Source: Oscillospiraceae bacterium
GTDB taxonomy: Bacteria; Bacillota; Clostridia; Oscillospirales; Oscillospiraceae
Length of the DNA stretch: 38,357 nt
Direction: 5' to 3'
Assembly (NCBI GenBank): GCA_020025275.1
Contig: JAHHSI010000019.1
Span: 1 to 38,357, forward strand
Part shown: positions 1 to 7,703 of the stretch, in pieces
How the letters are laid out: every line of letters starts with the position of its first letter
Numbering within the stretch: the stretch's first letter is position 1
Made by a program: the position numbers and the translations under genes
Notes under the pieces: generated by a model
Told to the model about the DNA's origin: nothing
What the model saw: the letters and a program-made list of their open reading frames with translations, nothing else
The model's database searches: none

Positions 1-134
1 ACACCGTTCTCTGCCCCTCATCAAGCTAAATAGTACCTTATCACTATTAAGCCTTTGCTTTCTGCGGCTTTTCCCTGCGGAGCGGCGGGCAGGAGAGGGA
101 GGAACGGATAATCATAACAATCCTGTCATAATGA

Positions 135-163
135 TTGTGGGGGAGGGCAGTCTATGGTATAAT
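135..163 (+). promoter_or_regulatory. Probable sigma-A promoter for the 228-6627 block
   Basis: A perfect TATAAT lies at 158-163, preceded by TG at 155-156 (extended -10). TTGTGG at 135-140 gives a 17-base spacer. Just upstream, ACAATC (117-122) and GATTGT (133-138) form an inverted repeat. A CTGTCAT heptamer at 123-129 matches the heptamer repeated before the ABC transporter at 2453-2459, so the response regulator may also act here. The binding role is inference. Confidence 0.6.
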
Positions 164-227
164 GGAAACCAACCATGCGGCTCCCCGGATGAGCCGCGCG
201 TGAAAAAATACGGCGGAGGAACGCACC

Positions 228-701
228 ATGCGACTTTTATTCAAACAGCGCTTCTTTTCCTGGCTGGACAGCTATGACATTTTTCGTGAGGACGGAGAGG
301 TTGTCTACACGGTGCAAGGCCAGCTATCCTGGGGGCACTGCCTGAAGATTTTTGACCGAGAAGGGCGGGAGATCGGAACTGTAAAGGAAAAGATATTTAC
401 ATTTCTCCCGACGTTTGAAATCTACATGGGCGCACAGTATATGGGCTGCATCAACAAGGAATTCTCCCTTTTTCACCCTCGATTTACCATCGAGTATAAC
501 GGATGGTCCGTTGAAGGAGACTGGGTGGAGTGGGATTATCGTATTCTGGATGCCGGCGGCCGGGAGGTGGCGGTGGTGTCCAAGGAACTTTGGCAGTGGA
601 CGGACACCTATGTGATGGACATTGAGCGGCCGCAGGATGCACTGGGCGTTTTGATGCTGGTGCTGGCCATCGATGCCGAGAAATGCTCGCGGAATCAATA
701 A
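228..701 (+). CDS. LURP-one-related / tubby-like (YxjI-type) protein
   Basis: A 157-residue protein with the alternating beta-strand pattern of the LURP-one-related/tubby C-terminal superfamily. It opens with MRLLFKQRFFSWLDSYDIF, continues with repeated 'D..G..I..V..K' strands and ends in a hydrophobic helix (VLMLVLAIDAEKC). Family members are small beta-barrels with a central hydrophobic helix; several are thought to bind membrane phosphoinositides or respond to stress, but no enzymatic role is established. The start has GGAGGA just upstream (213-218). It is the first gene after the 158 promoter and lies 22 bases before the response regulator, so it is probably co-transcribed with the signalling system. 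A link to envelope stress is inference from position only. Confidence 0.65.
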   Translation: MRLLFKQRFFSWLDSYDIFREDGEVVYTVQGQLSWGHCLKIFDREGREIGTVKEKIFTFLPTFEIYMGAQYMGCINKEFSLFHPRFTIEYNGWSVEGDWVEWDYRILDAGGREVAVVSKELWQWTDTYVMDIERPQDALGVLMLVLAIDAEKCSRNQ

Positions 702-723
702 GAATGACAGGAGAGGTGTCCCT

Positions 724-1398
724 ATGACCAAGCTGCTGCTGGTAGAAGATGATAAAAGCATTGTGACCAATCTCACGGAGTTCCTGACGACCGAGGGCTA
801 CAGCGTCCGGTCAGCGCCGGGACAGTCCGGAGCGTTGGCGCTGCTGGAGAAAGAGCGGTTTGATCTGGTGCTTCTGGATGTTTCTCTGGCAGATGGAAAT
901 GGCTTTACGGCCTGTCAGGCCATCAAGGCGGAGTACCACCTGCCGGTGATTTTTCTCACGGCGTCAGGGGATGAGTACAGCACCGTGACGGGCTTTGCCT
1001 TGGGAGCAGATGACTACATTGCCAAGCCCTTCCGGCCCCGGGTCTTGGTGTCCCGCATCAAAAACGTTCTCCGATTGACGGGAAGTGCCGATTCGGTCAT
1101 CCATCTGGGGGATGTGACCGTGGATACAGTGAAAGGAACGGCCAGCAAGGCGGGGCGGGACCTCTATCTCTCTGCACTGGAATACCGGCTGCTGCTGGTT
1201 TTTATCAACCATCGGGGGCAGATCCTCTCCCGCACCCAGCTGCTGGAGGCAATCTGGGATATTGCCGGTGATTTCGTCAATGACAACACGCTGACGGTCT
1301 ACATCAAGCGCCTGCGTGAGAAAATCGAACAGGACCCGCAGAACCCCACCATCATCAAAACAGTGCGGGGGTTGGGCTATAAGGTGGATGCAGAATGA
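724..1398 (+). CDS. OmpR/PhoB-family response regulator
   Basis: A 224-residue two-domain regulator. The receiver domain (about 1-115) has the acidic pair at D9-D10, the phospho-acceptor D52 in VLLDVSLADG, T79 and K101 in AKPFRP. The C-terminal winged helix (about 125-220) includes LSALEYRLLLVF and TVYIKRLREKIE followed by TVRGLGYK, typical of OmpR/PhoB. ATG 724 is chosen because AGGAGAGG at 709-716 gives a good ribosome binding site and the protein then begins like its family. Its last codons overlap the kinase start by four bases (ATGA), so the pair is translationally coupled. The likely targets are the tandem repeats at 2431-2459 before the ABC transporter and perhaps its own promoter region. 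The inducing signal is unknown. Confidence 0.93.
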   Translation: MTKLLLVEDDKSIVTNLTEFLTTEGYSVRSAPGQSGALALLEKERFDLVLLDVSLADGNGFTACQAIKAEYHLPVIFLTASGDEYSTVTGFALGADDYIAKPFRPRVLVSRIKNVLRLTGSADSVIHLGDVTVDTVKGTASKAGRDLYLSALEYRLLLVFINHRGQILSRTQLLEAIWDIAGDFVNDNTLTVYIKRLREKIEQDPQNPTIIKTVRGLGYKVDAE

Positions 1399-2399
1399 AG
1401 TTTTTGAGAAATCCGGAGGTGGCAAGGACCGTACTGGCCTACGTTCTGCTGTCTGCGGCCGCAACGGGGGTCGCCTTTTACTGGGCGTGGACATTTGGGT
1501 GGTTTACGCTGGTGTTGTCGCTTCTTTGGCTGGGGATCTATCTGGTGAGCGCCTTCCGGCGCTATCGGCAAATCGCCAGGCTCAGCGCCGACATTGACCG
1601 AATCCTCCACGGGAATGATCCTCAGATCTCTTTGCAGCAGTACGCCGAGGGAGAGCTGTGCATTTTGCAAAACGAGATCTACAAGATGACGGTTCGTCTG
1701 CGGGAGCAGAAGCAGCGCTTGCAGGAGGACAAGACCTATCTGGCCGACTCCATTGCCGACATCTCCCATCAGATCCGCACGCCGCTGACGTCCATCAACC
1801 TGCTGGTACAGCTGCTGCGGGAGCCGAACCTGACGCAGGAACGGAAGATGCAGCTGACACGGGAGCTTCTGGAGATGCTGACACGCATCGACTGGCTCCT
1901 TACAACACTTCTGAAAATCTCGAAGCTGGATGCCGGGACCGTACAGTTTCAGGAACAGCATCTGGCGCTGAAAGAACTGCTGGACAAGGCGGTGGAGCCG
2001 CTGCTGGTGCCGGTGGAGCTGCGAGGGCAGACACTGGAGATCCGGGCAGAGGGTACGTTTACCGGAGATACGGCGTGGACCTGCGAGGCGGTGGGCAATA
2101 TTATCAAAAACTGCATGGAACACACGCCGGAGGGAGGGCACATCACCGTGCATGCGGCGGAAAATCCGCTCTACACGGAAATCAGGATCGCCGATACCGG
2201 CTGTGGGATCCGGCAGGAGGATCTGCCGCACATCTTTGAGCGGTTCTACAAGGGAAAGGACTCTGACGACAAGAGTTTTGGCATTGGCCTTGCCTTGGCA
2301 CGGATGATCGTCACGAGGCAAAACGGAACCGTCAAGGCGGAAAACAGAGCCGAGGGCGGGGCGCTGTTCACGCTGCGTTTTTATAAAGGAGTCGTCTGA
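1395..2399 (+). CDS. Sensor histidine kinase, two-TM type with almost no extracellular loop
   Basis: A 334-residue kinase. Two membrane segments (about 10-30 and 36-53) are separated by only a few residues, so there is no real extracellular sensor domain; such kinases (BceS-like, intramembrane-sensing) usually work with an ABC transporter that does the sensing. The H box is DISHQIRTPLTS with the phospho-acceptor H125. The ATPase domain shows the N box (NIIKNCMEHTPEGG), G1 (DTGCGI), F box (FERFYKG) and G2 (GIGLALA). It overlaps the response regulator stop by four bases. The stop codon lies inside the loop of the terminator hairpin at 2389-2416. Context suggests detection of a cell-wall-active compound through the neighbouring transporter; this is inference. 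Confidence 0.93.
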   Translation: MKFLRNPEVARTVLAYVLLSAAATGVAFYWAWTFGWFTLVLSLLWLGIYLVSAFRRYRQIARLSADIDRILHGNDPQISLQQYAEGELCILQNEIYKMTVRLREQKQRLQEDKTYLADSIADISHQIRTPLTSINLLVQLLREPNLTQERKMQLTRELLEMLTRIDWLLTTLLKISKLDAGTVQFQEQHLALKELLDKAVEPLLVPVELRGQTLEIRAEGTFTGDTAWTCEAVGNIIKNCMEHTPEGGHITVHAAENPLYTEIRIADTGCGIRQEDLPHIFERFYKGKDSDDKSFGIGLALARMIVTRQNGTVKAENRAEGGALFTLRFYKGVV

Positions 2400-2416
2400 G
2401 GAGGCGGCTCTTTTTT
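2389..2416 (+). terminator. Rho-independent terminator overlapping the kinase stop codon
   Basis: An 8-bp stem (2389-2396 with 2403-2410, two G-T wobbles), a 6-base loop holding the kinase TGA, and TTTTTT at 2411-2416. It probably separates the regulator/kinase transcript from the transporter transcript. Confidence 0.75.
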
Positions 2417-2430
2417 CGTATGTGACAGAT

Positions 2431-2475
2431 CTGTTATTTTTAAGTCATACACCTGTCATCTTGCCAAGATATACT
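2431..2475 (+). promoter_or_regulatory. Tandem 11-bp-period repeats and -10 element before the ABC transporter
   Basis: CTGTTAT (2431-2437), AAGTCAT (2442-2448) and CTGTCAT (2453-2459) are spaced exactly 11 bases apart, the layout expected for direct-repeat binding of PhoB/OmpR-type regulators. A -10 element TATACT lies at 2470-2475, with no good -35 hexamer at the right distance. This is consistent with a promoter that needs the activator bound over the -35 region. The assignment to the adjacent response regulator is inference. Confidence 0.65.
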
Positions 2476-2506
2476 GAGACGGTAAACTAAAAAAGGAGAA
2501 TCAACG

Positions 2507-3190
2507 ATGGAAATATTACGGGTAGAACATCTTTGCAAGACGTACGGAAAGGGCGAAAATCGGGTCAAGGCGCTGGACGATGTGTCCTTCTCCGTGGAGA
2601 AGGGGGAGTTTGTGGCCATCATCGGACCATCCGGGTCCGGCAAATCGACGCTGCTGCATATTTTGGGCGGCGTGGATCATCCTACCTCCGGTAAGGTCTA
2701 CATGGACGGCAGCGATGTGTACAGCCAGAATGACGAACAGCTGGCGGTGTTCCGCCGCCGACAGGTGGGCCTTATTTACCAGTTTTACAATCTGATCCCG
2801 GTGCTGAACGTGACGGAGAACATCACGCTGCCGGTTCTGATGGACGGACGGCAAGTCAATCAGGAGCGGCTGCAGGAGCTGTTGGTGACATTGAAGCTGC
2901 AGGGTCGGGAAGAGCATCTGCCCAATCAGCTCTCCGGCGGGCAGCAGCAGCGTGTTTCCATCGGCAGGGCGCTGATGAATGCTCCGGCGGTCGTACTGGC
3001 CGATGAGCCCACCGGGAATCTGGACTCCAAGAACAGCCAGGAGATCGTGGAGCTGCTGAAGATGTCCAACAAGAAATACAACCAGACCCTCATTGTGATT
3101 ACCCACGATGAGAACATCGCCCTGCAGGCTGACCGTATCCTTGCCATCGAGGATGGTAAGATCATTCGGGACGAGGTGATCCGCAGATGA
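2507..3190 (+). CDS. ABC transporter ATPase, MacB/LolD/BceA type
   Basis: A 227-residue cytoplasmic ATPase. Walker A is GPSGSGKST (40-48), the signature is LSGGQQQRV (142-150), Walker B plus D-loop is VVLADEPTGNLD (162-173), and the switch histidine is in VITHD. The 'ADEPTGNLDS' form is typical of the MacB/LolD/BceA group that drives FtsX-fold permeases in export or in drug sensing and detoxification. Ribosome binding site AAAGGAG lies about 9 bases before ATG 2507. The stop overlaps the permease start (ATGA at 3187), so the subunits are coupled. It sits directly behind a two-component system and the 11-bp repeats, the standard arrangement for inducible antimicrobial-peptide resistance modules. 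Confidence 0.93.
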   Translation: MEILRVEHLCKTYGKGENRVKALDDVSFSVEKGEFVAIIGPSGSGKSTLLHILGGVDHPTSGKVYMDGSDVYSQNDEQLAVFRRRQVGLIYQFYNLIPVLNVTENITLPVLMDGRQVNQERLQELLVTLKLQGREEHLPNQLSGGQQQRVSIGRALMNAPAVVLADEPTGNLDSKNSQEIVELLKMSNKKYNQTLIVITHDENIALQADRILAIEDGKIIRDEVIRR

Positions 3191-5907
3191 ATGTCTTTCA
3201 GAAAGTGACGCTGCAATCCCTCCGGAAGAATAAGACCCGCACCATCGTGACCATCATCGGGATCATCCTCTCGGCGGCCATGATCAGTGCGGTGACCACG
3301 TTCACCACCAGCTTCATGAATTACGGTCTGGAGAATGCTATTCACTCCGATGGCAGCTGGCACGGCAGGACATCGTTGGTCCCCTATGGGACATACCAGC
3401 AGCTGCGGGAAAATGCGGAGGTCAAAGACGCCGTCTATTTCCAGCAGCTGGGGTATGCCGATCTGGGGAACCCGCTGCCTGAGAAGCACTATCTCTACGT
3501 TCTGGGCAGCGGCGCAGCAGCTGAGGAGATGCTGCCCATCCATATTACGGAAGGCCGCTATCCCACGGCCGCCAATGAGATCCTGCTGCCAAAGCATCTG
3601 GAGGGGGAAGCGGGCATCATCCACCATCTCGGCCAGGGCATAACACTGGAGTTGGGACAGCGGGTGCTGGACGGAGAGGTGCTCGGCCAGGAAAATTCCA
3701 GTACCGTATACGATCCGGAAAGCCGTCGGGAGGTGGCACTGGATGAGACACTGGAGGTGCGGGAGAGCCGTACCTATACCGTCGTAGGCTTTTATGAGCG
3801 GCTGTCGTATCGGATCGAGGATTTCTCGGCCCCCGGGTTTACGGCCTTCACCGTGGCCGATGAAGCACCGGCCGCCGACAGCAGCTACGAGGTATATTTT
3901 CAAATGCTTCATCCCAACCGGGTGTTTGATTTTATGGTGGAAGAGGGGCTGGGCGGCACACAGAATGTCGAGGTGCTGATGTTTCTGGGCAGCTCCCGCT
4001 ACAATAATTTTTCCCGGATGCTTTACAGCCTTGCGGCCATTGTGATCGGACTCATTGTTTTTGGCTCGGTGGCGCTGGTCTACAACGCATTTTCCATCTC
4101 GGTGTCGGAGCGCACCAAGCAGTTTGGTCTGCTCTCCTCCATTGGTGCAACGAAAAAGCAGCTGCGGGGCATGGTCTTTTCTGAGGCGCTGATGGTGAGC
4201 CTTGTGGGGATCCCGCTGGGGCTGCTGTCGGGGGTGGGCGGTATCGGTGTGACGCTGCTGCTTCTGGGGGTTAAATTCCGGTCGATGGGCTTTGACACTG
4301 AGCTGAAGCTCCATGTATCGGCGGCATCCCTTGTGATTGCGGCCGTGATCGCATTGGTGACGGTATTTATCTCCGCATGGATCCCTTCCAAGCGTGCCAC
4401 CCGTGTGTCGGCGGTGGAGGCGATCCGGCAGCAGGCGGATGTGAAGGCGAGCGGTGGAAAGAAAAAGACATCCCGCCTGACCTATCGTGTCTTTGGACTG
4501 CCCGGCGTGCTGGCCAGCAAGCACTATCAGCGCAGCAAGAAACGGTATCGCACCACGATCCTGAGTCTGTTCATGAGCATTGTGCTCTTTATCTCTGCCT
4601 CGGCCTTTTGCGACTATCTGACCGAATCGGTGCAGGGCGGCTATGCTGCCGACAGGTTTGACCTGGCCTATCGACTCGTGGAAAAGAATACCGACAAGAC
4701 TCCGGAGGAGCTGCGGGCCTTATTCCTCAGCGATGAACATATCTCCAAGGTCGCCTATGTTTACAAAGAATATGATGGCGGCTATGTGCCCCGAGAAGTC
4801 CTTCGGGAGGAGGCCAAGGAGCTGCTTTCCAGACCGTCTGCCCGCGCAGCGGGAGAAATTGGCATTGAGAACGCACCGGAGATGGTGCAGATGGCAGTGC
4901 AGGTCAGCTTCATCTCCGATGAGGATTTCCGGGAACTGCTGCGGAGCTATCGCCTGAAGGAGAGCGACTATATGAATCCGGACGAACCCATGGGGATTCT
5001 GCTGGACGGAACAGTGACCTTCCATCAGGAGGAAGGGAGATACAAAAAGACCGAGTTTGTCAATCGGGACGATGTGACCATCTGGTGCAACGATCTACGA
5101 GACTATCCGGGCTACCATGACATGGGGATGGAAACCGATGGGGGAGAGGAGGTCGTCGTGTATGTCAGCAATACCGATGAGACCGATCGGATCAAGGTGC
5201 CGAAGGAGGAGGCTTATCTTCGCTATCAGCTCCACAGCGGCAAGACGATCTATGACGCCCCGTACTATATTGATACCAATGATACCGGGGAAATACTGCG
5301 GATCATCTACCCCGACAGCCTGCGTGCTTCCGTCTATCCGGCGGGGAAAGCGCAGGGGGGACGCTATGATTTCCGCATGATCTCGGAGGACCATGCGGCC
5401 AGCTACAAGAATTTGGAGGTCCTGCTGGAGGAGCAGAACCTCAGTTCCGATGCTCTCTTTGACTATGCAGATGCTGTGGAGCAGAACCGCAATACCGTGC
5501 TCATCATTCAAGTCTTTTCCTACGGCTTTATCGTGCTCATCTCCCTGATCGCGGCAGCCAATGTCTTTAATACCATTTCGACCAATATCAGCCTGCGCCG
5601 CCGTGAGTTTGCCATGCTCAAATCCATCGGTATGAGCGCCCGTGGGTTCAACCGCATGATGAACTATGAGTGCCTGCTCTACGGCACGAGGGCCTTGCTC
5701 TATGGTCTGCCGGTGTCGGTGGGGGTGACGTACCTCATTTGGAAGTCCATGTCTCAGGGCTTCGCCACGGATTTCCGCCTGCCGTGGACGGCCATCCTGA
5801 TTGCAGTGCTCAGCGTCTTTATTGTGGTTTTTGCCACCATGCTCTACGCCATGCGCAAAATCAAGAAGGATAATCCCATTGATGCACTGAAGAACGAAAA
5901 TCTCTAA
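3187..5907 (+). CDS. ABC transporter permease with two FtsX/MacB domains
   Basis: A 906-residue membrane protein built as two repeats. Each has one membrane helix (about 18-41; about 455-475), a large extracytoplasmic domain, then three helices of the FtsX fold. The first FtsX part starts near residue 278 (MLYSLAAIVIGLIVFG, with SERTKQFGLLSSIGATKKQ). The second follows NRNTVLIIQVFSYGF, with RRREFAMLKSIGMSARG. The 'LLSSIGA/LKSIGMS' loops are the family hallmark. The outer domains span about 41-277 and 476-770, much larger than in a BceB permease (about 650 residues in total, one outer domain), so it resembles the long two-domain permeases of uncharacterised peptide or lipid exporters. It works with the ATPase at 2507. 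Substrate unknown; antimicrobial peptide or lipid-linked precursor handling is plausible from context. Confidence 0.9.
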   Translation: MNVFQKVTLQSLRKNKTRTIVTIIGIILSAAMISAVTTFTTSFMNYGLENAIHSDGSWHGRTSLVPYGTYQQLRENAEVKDAVYFQQLGYADLGNPLPEKHYLYVLGSGAAAEEMLPIHITEGRYPTAANEILLPKHLEGEAGIIHHLGQGITLELGQRVLDGEVLGQENSSTVYDPESRREVALDETLEVRESRTYTVVGFYERLSYRIEDFSAPGFTAFTVADEAPAADSSYEVYFQMLHPNRVFDFMVEEGLGGTQNVEVLMFLGSSRYNNFSRMLYSLAAIVIGLIVFGSVALVYNAFSISVSERTKQFGLLSSIGATKKQLRGMVFSEALMVSLVGIPLGLLSGVGGIGVTLLLLGVKFRSMGFDTELKLHVSAASLVIAAVIALVTVFISAWIPSKRATRVSAVEAIRQQADVKASGGKKKTSRLTYRVFGLPGVLASKHYQRSKKRYRTTILSLFMSIVLFISASAFCDYLTESVQGGYAADRFDLAYRLVEKNTDKTPEELRALFLSDEHISKVAYVYKEYDGGYVPREVLREEAKELLSRPSARAAGEIGIENAPEMVQMAVQVSFISDEDFRELLRSYRLKESDYMNPDEPMGILLDGTVTFHQEEGRYKKTEFVNRDDVTIWCNDLRDYPGYHDMGMETDGGEEVVVYVSNTDETDRIKVPKEEAYLRYQLHSGKTIYDAPYYIDTNDTGEILRIIYPDSLRASVYPAGKAQGGRYDFRMISEDHAASYKNLEVLLEEQNLSSDALFDYADAVEQNRNTVLIIQVFSYGFIVLISLIAAANVFNTISTNISLRRREFAMLKSIGMSARGFNRMMNYECLLYGTRALLYGLPVSVGVTYLIWKSMSQGFATDFRLPWTAILIAVLSVFIVVFATMLYAMRKIKKDNPIDALKNENL

Positions 5908-5922
5908 GGAGCGAAGAACGGC

Positions 5923-6627
5923 ATGAAGAAAAGAACAGGAAAAATCTGGCTGATCGTGCTGTTGTGCCTTCTCCTGACGGGCGGCGGGACCGTGCTGGGG
6001 GTCAACGGCTACGTTCGCAGCGTGGGTGCACGCTATACACTGTCCTCGGCGGCTGCCGCCGGTATGGAGGACGTGGACTGCATCATCGTCTTAGGCTGTC
6101 AGGTGCGAAAGGACGGAACGCCCAGCCCTATGCTGCGGGATCGGCTGCAGCGGGCGGTGGAACTGTACGATGTAGGGGCGGCGCCCAAGCTGCTGATGAG
6201 CGGCGACCACAGCCGAGAGGACTATGACGAGGTGGGCTGCATGAAGCAGTTTGCCATAGAGGCCGGGATCCCGTCGGAAGATGTTTTTATGGATCATGCC
6301 GGTTTTTCGACCTACGAGACTATGTACCGGGCCAAAGAGATGTTTCAGGCGCGGAAAGTGCTGGTGGTGACACAGGAATACCACCTCTTTCGGGCGGTGT
6401 ACATTGCCCGGCAGCTGGGCATGGAGGCCTATGGCGTGGCGGCAGAACCCTACGAGTACGCCGGACAGATCATGCGGGATGCACGGGAGGTACTGGCCCG
6501 GTGCAAGGATTTTGCTCTGGCACTGTGGCAGCCCCGGCCGGAGGGCATCGGCGAGGTGATCTCCGTCTCCGGCAATGGAGATGCCAGCAACAGCTGGCAG
6601 GGGAAACCGGCACAGTCCATCACATGA
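5923..6627 (+). CDS. SanA/YdcF-like (DUF218) membrane-anchored protein
   Basis: A 234-residue protein with an N-terminal membrane anchor (about 8-28) and an extracytoplasmic DUF218 domain. Family motifs are DCIIVLGCQVRKDGTPSPML, LRDRLQRAVELY, KLLMSGDHSREDYDE, then 'STYETMYRAKEMF' and 'VLVVTQEYHLFRAVYIARQLG'. E. coli SanA affects vancomycin exclusion and envelope integrity; biochemical function is not settled. It starts 15 bases after the permease stop, with AAGGAGCGA as ribosome binding site, so it probably belongs to the ABC operon. That strengthens the reading of this block as an envelope-protection module. The C-terminal 20 residues are low in complexity and weakly conserved-looking. Confidence 0.85.
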   Translation: MKKRTGKIWLIVLLCLLLTGGGTVLGVNGYVRSVGARYTLSSAAAAGMEDVDCIIVLGCQVRKDGTPSPMLRDRLQRAVELYDVGAAPKLLMSGDHSREDYDEVGCMKQFAIEAGIPSEDVFMDHAGFSTYETMYRAKEMFQARKVLVVTQEYHLFRAVYIARQLGMEAYGVAAEPYEYAGQIMRDAREVLARCKDFALALWQPRPEGIGEVISVSGNGDASNSWQGKPAQSIT

Positions 6628-6655
6628 AGCGGGGAGATCCCGTGAAAGAGAAAGA

Positions 6656-6687
6656 AAGAGCCGCCGACCGTTTGGTCGGCGGCTCTT
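6656..6687. terminator. Bidirectional terminator between convergent genes
   Basis: A 13-14 bp perfect stem (6656-6669 with 6674-6687) and a 4-base loop lie between the SanA-like gene and the convergent LysR gene. The plus strand continues TTGCTTTG and the minus strand gives a pyrimidine-rich CTTTCTTTCTC tail, so it can serve both transcripts. Confidence 0.8.
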
Positions 6688-6715
6688 GCTTTGCGGCTGT
6701 CCCGGAGACGGGAGA

Positions 6716-7588
6716 TCATCCCTGGCGGGCGGGGGAAGGCTCTCCGAACAGCAGGCGTACTTTTTCTTCGCCGATGCGGCGATTGCAATAGACGAAGTTG
6801 AACTCGCCCTCGATGGACATTCCCTGCACGGAGAAGGTGGTCAGCTCGTCTCGCTGCAGGGCGATGGGCTGGTAGGCGAAGGTGATGGCATTTGTCTGCA
6901 CCAGCAGATCCATGAGGACCGAAAAATTACCTAAAGAAACGGTGCGGGAAAAGTTCGCCAGCGTAAAGCCACGGTCGTGGATGGCCTGTTCCAACAGATG
7001 GCGGGTGCCGGAGCCTTTTTCACGGATGAGTAGTGTTTCACGGAAGATCTCGCTCAGCGGTACGGATTTCCCGGCAAAACGGTGAGATCTGGTGCAGATG
7101 CCGGTGAACTGTTCCTTTTTATAGAGGCGATAGTTGTACCGGGATTTGTCAAAAACGCCCTCGGCGATGGCGAAGTCCAACTGCTGATTTTCCAGCATCT
7201 GTAGAAGCGTCTCCGTGTTGTCGATGATGTAATCGAGGCTGTGATGGGGCTGCTGCAGGAAGCGGGAAATCAGCGGCGGCAGGACGAATTCACCCACGGT
7301 TTTCGTGGCACCGACGCGCAGAAAGACGTCCGGATGCTTGGTGAACTCCTCCCGCATGGCGTGTTCCTCGGCCAGCATACTGTCCAGATGACGCTTGAAC
7401 TGCTCGGCTTCCGGAGTGCGATAGAGTGTTCGGTTTTCATACCGGAACAGCTTGACACCGTAGAGATGCTCCAGATACTTGATGTGCTGCGTTACACCGG
7501 GCTGGGTCATCTGGCGCTTTTCTGCTGTGCGGTGGTAGTTCATCTCTTCATAGAGAGTTAAAAAAGTAAACACGCGCTCGTCAAACAT
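6716..7588 (-). CDS. LysR-family transcriptional regulator
   Basis: A 290-residue regulator. The N-terminal winged helix-turn-helix (about 3-60) contains NYHRTAEKRQMTQPGVTQHI and KYLEHLYGVKLFRYENR, the LysR pattern. The co-inducer domain (about 88-285) starts with LRVGATKTVGEFVLPPLI, as in CysB/CysL/YwfK-type regulators of sulfur metabolism genes. It is transcribed divergently from the flavoprotein-siroheme reductase gene across about 115 AT-rich bases, the usual arrangement in which a LysR protein controls both promoters. The co-inducer is unknown; sulfite, sulfide or a sulfur metabolite would fit the neighbour. The family call is firm, the target is inferred from position. Confidence 0.92.
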   Translation of the reverse strand: MFDERVFTFLTLYEEMNYHRTAEKRQMTQPGVTQHIKYLEHLYGVKLFRYENRTLYRTPEAEQFKRHLDSMLAEEHAMREEFTKHPDVFLRVGATKTVGEFVLPPLISRFLQQPHHSLDYIIDNTETLLQMLENQQLDFAIAEGVFDKSRYNYRLYKKEQFTGICTRSHRFAGKSVPLSEIFRETLLIREKGSGTRHLLEQAIHDRGFTLANFSRTVSLGNFSVLMDLLVQTNAITFAYQPIALQRDELTTFSVQGMSIEGEFNFVYCNRRIGEEKVRLLFGEPSPARQG

Positions 7589-7603
7589 AGCGTCCGCTCC
7601 TTT

Positions 7604-7669
7604 GATAAAAATAAATAATCAGATAATAAGAAAATACAATTAGATTTTATCACAACGGCGCAGTATAAT
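7604..7669 (+). promoter_or_regulatory. Promoter and possible LysR operator before the reductase fusion
   Basis: TATAAT lies at 7664-7669 with TTAGAT at 7640-7645 (18-base spacer). An exact inverted repeat, GATAAAA (7604-7610) and TTTTATC (7645-7651), brackets the AT-rich gap, its right arm overlapping the -35 region. The promoter is well supported by the -10; the operator role is speculative. Confidence 0.5.
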
Positions 7670-7703
7670 AAAGTCGATTATGAAGAAAAGAGGGGGACTT
7701 TTG

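Noticed and set aside
2926..4524. A 532-codon minus-strand frame across the ABC transporter
   Set aside because: The plus-strand ATPase and permease carry all expected motifs; the minus frame is a compositional shadow rich in H, R, Q and P.
7680..7703. ATG 7680 as start of the reductase fusion
   Set aside because: It lies about 10 bases after the -10 element without a ribosome binding site, while GTG 7704 has AGGGGG upstream and gives the conserved MKIVIIGG start.
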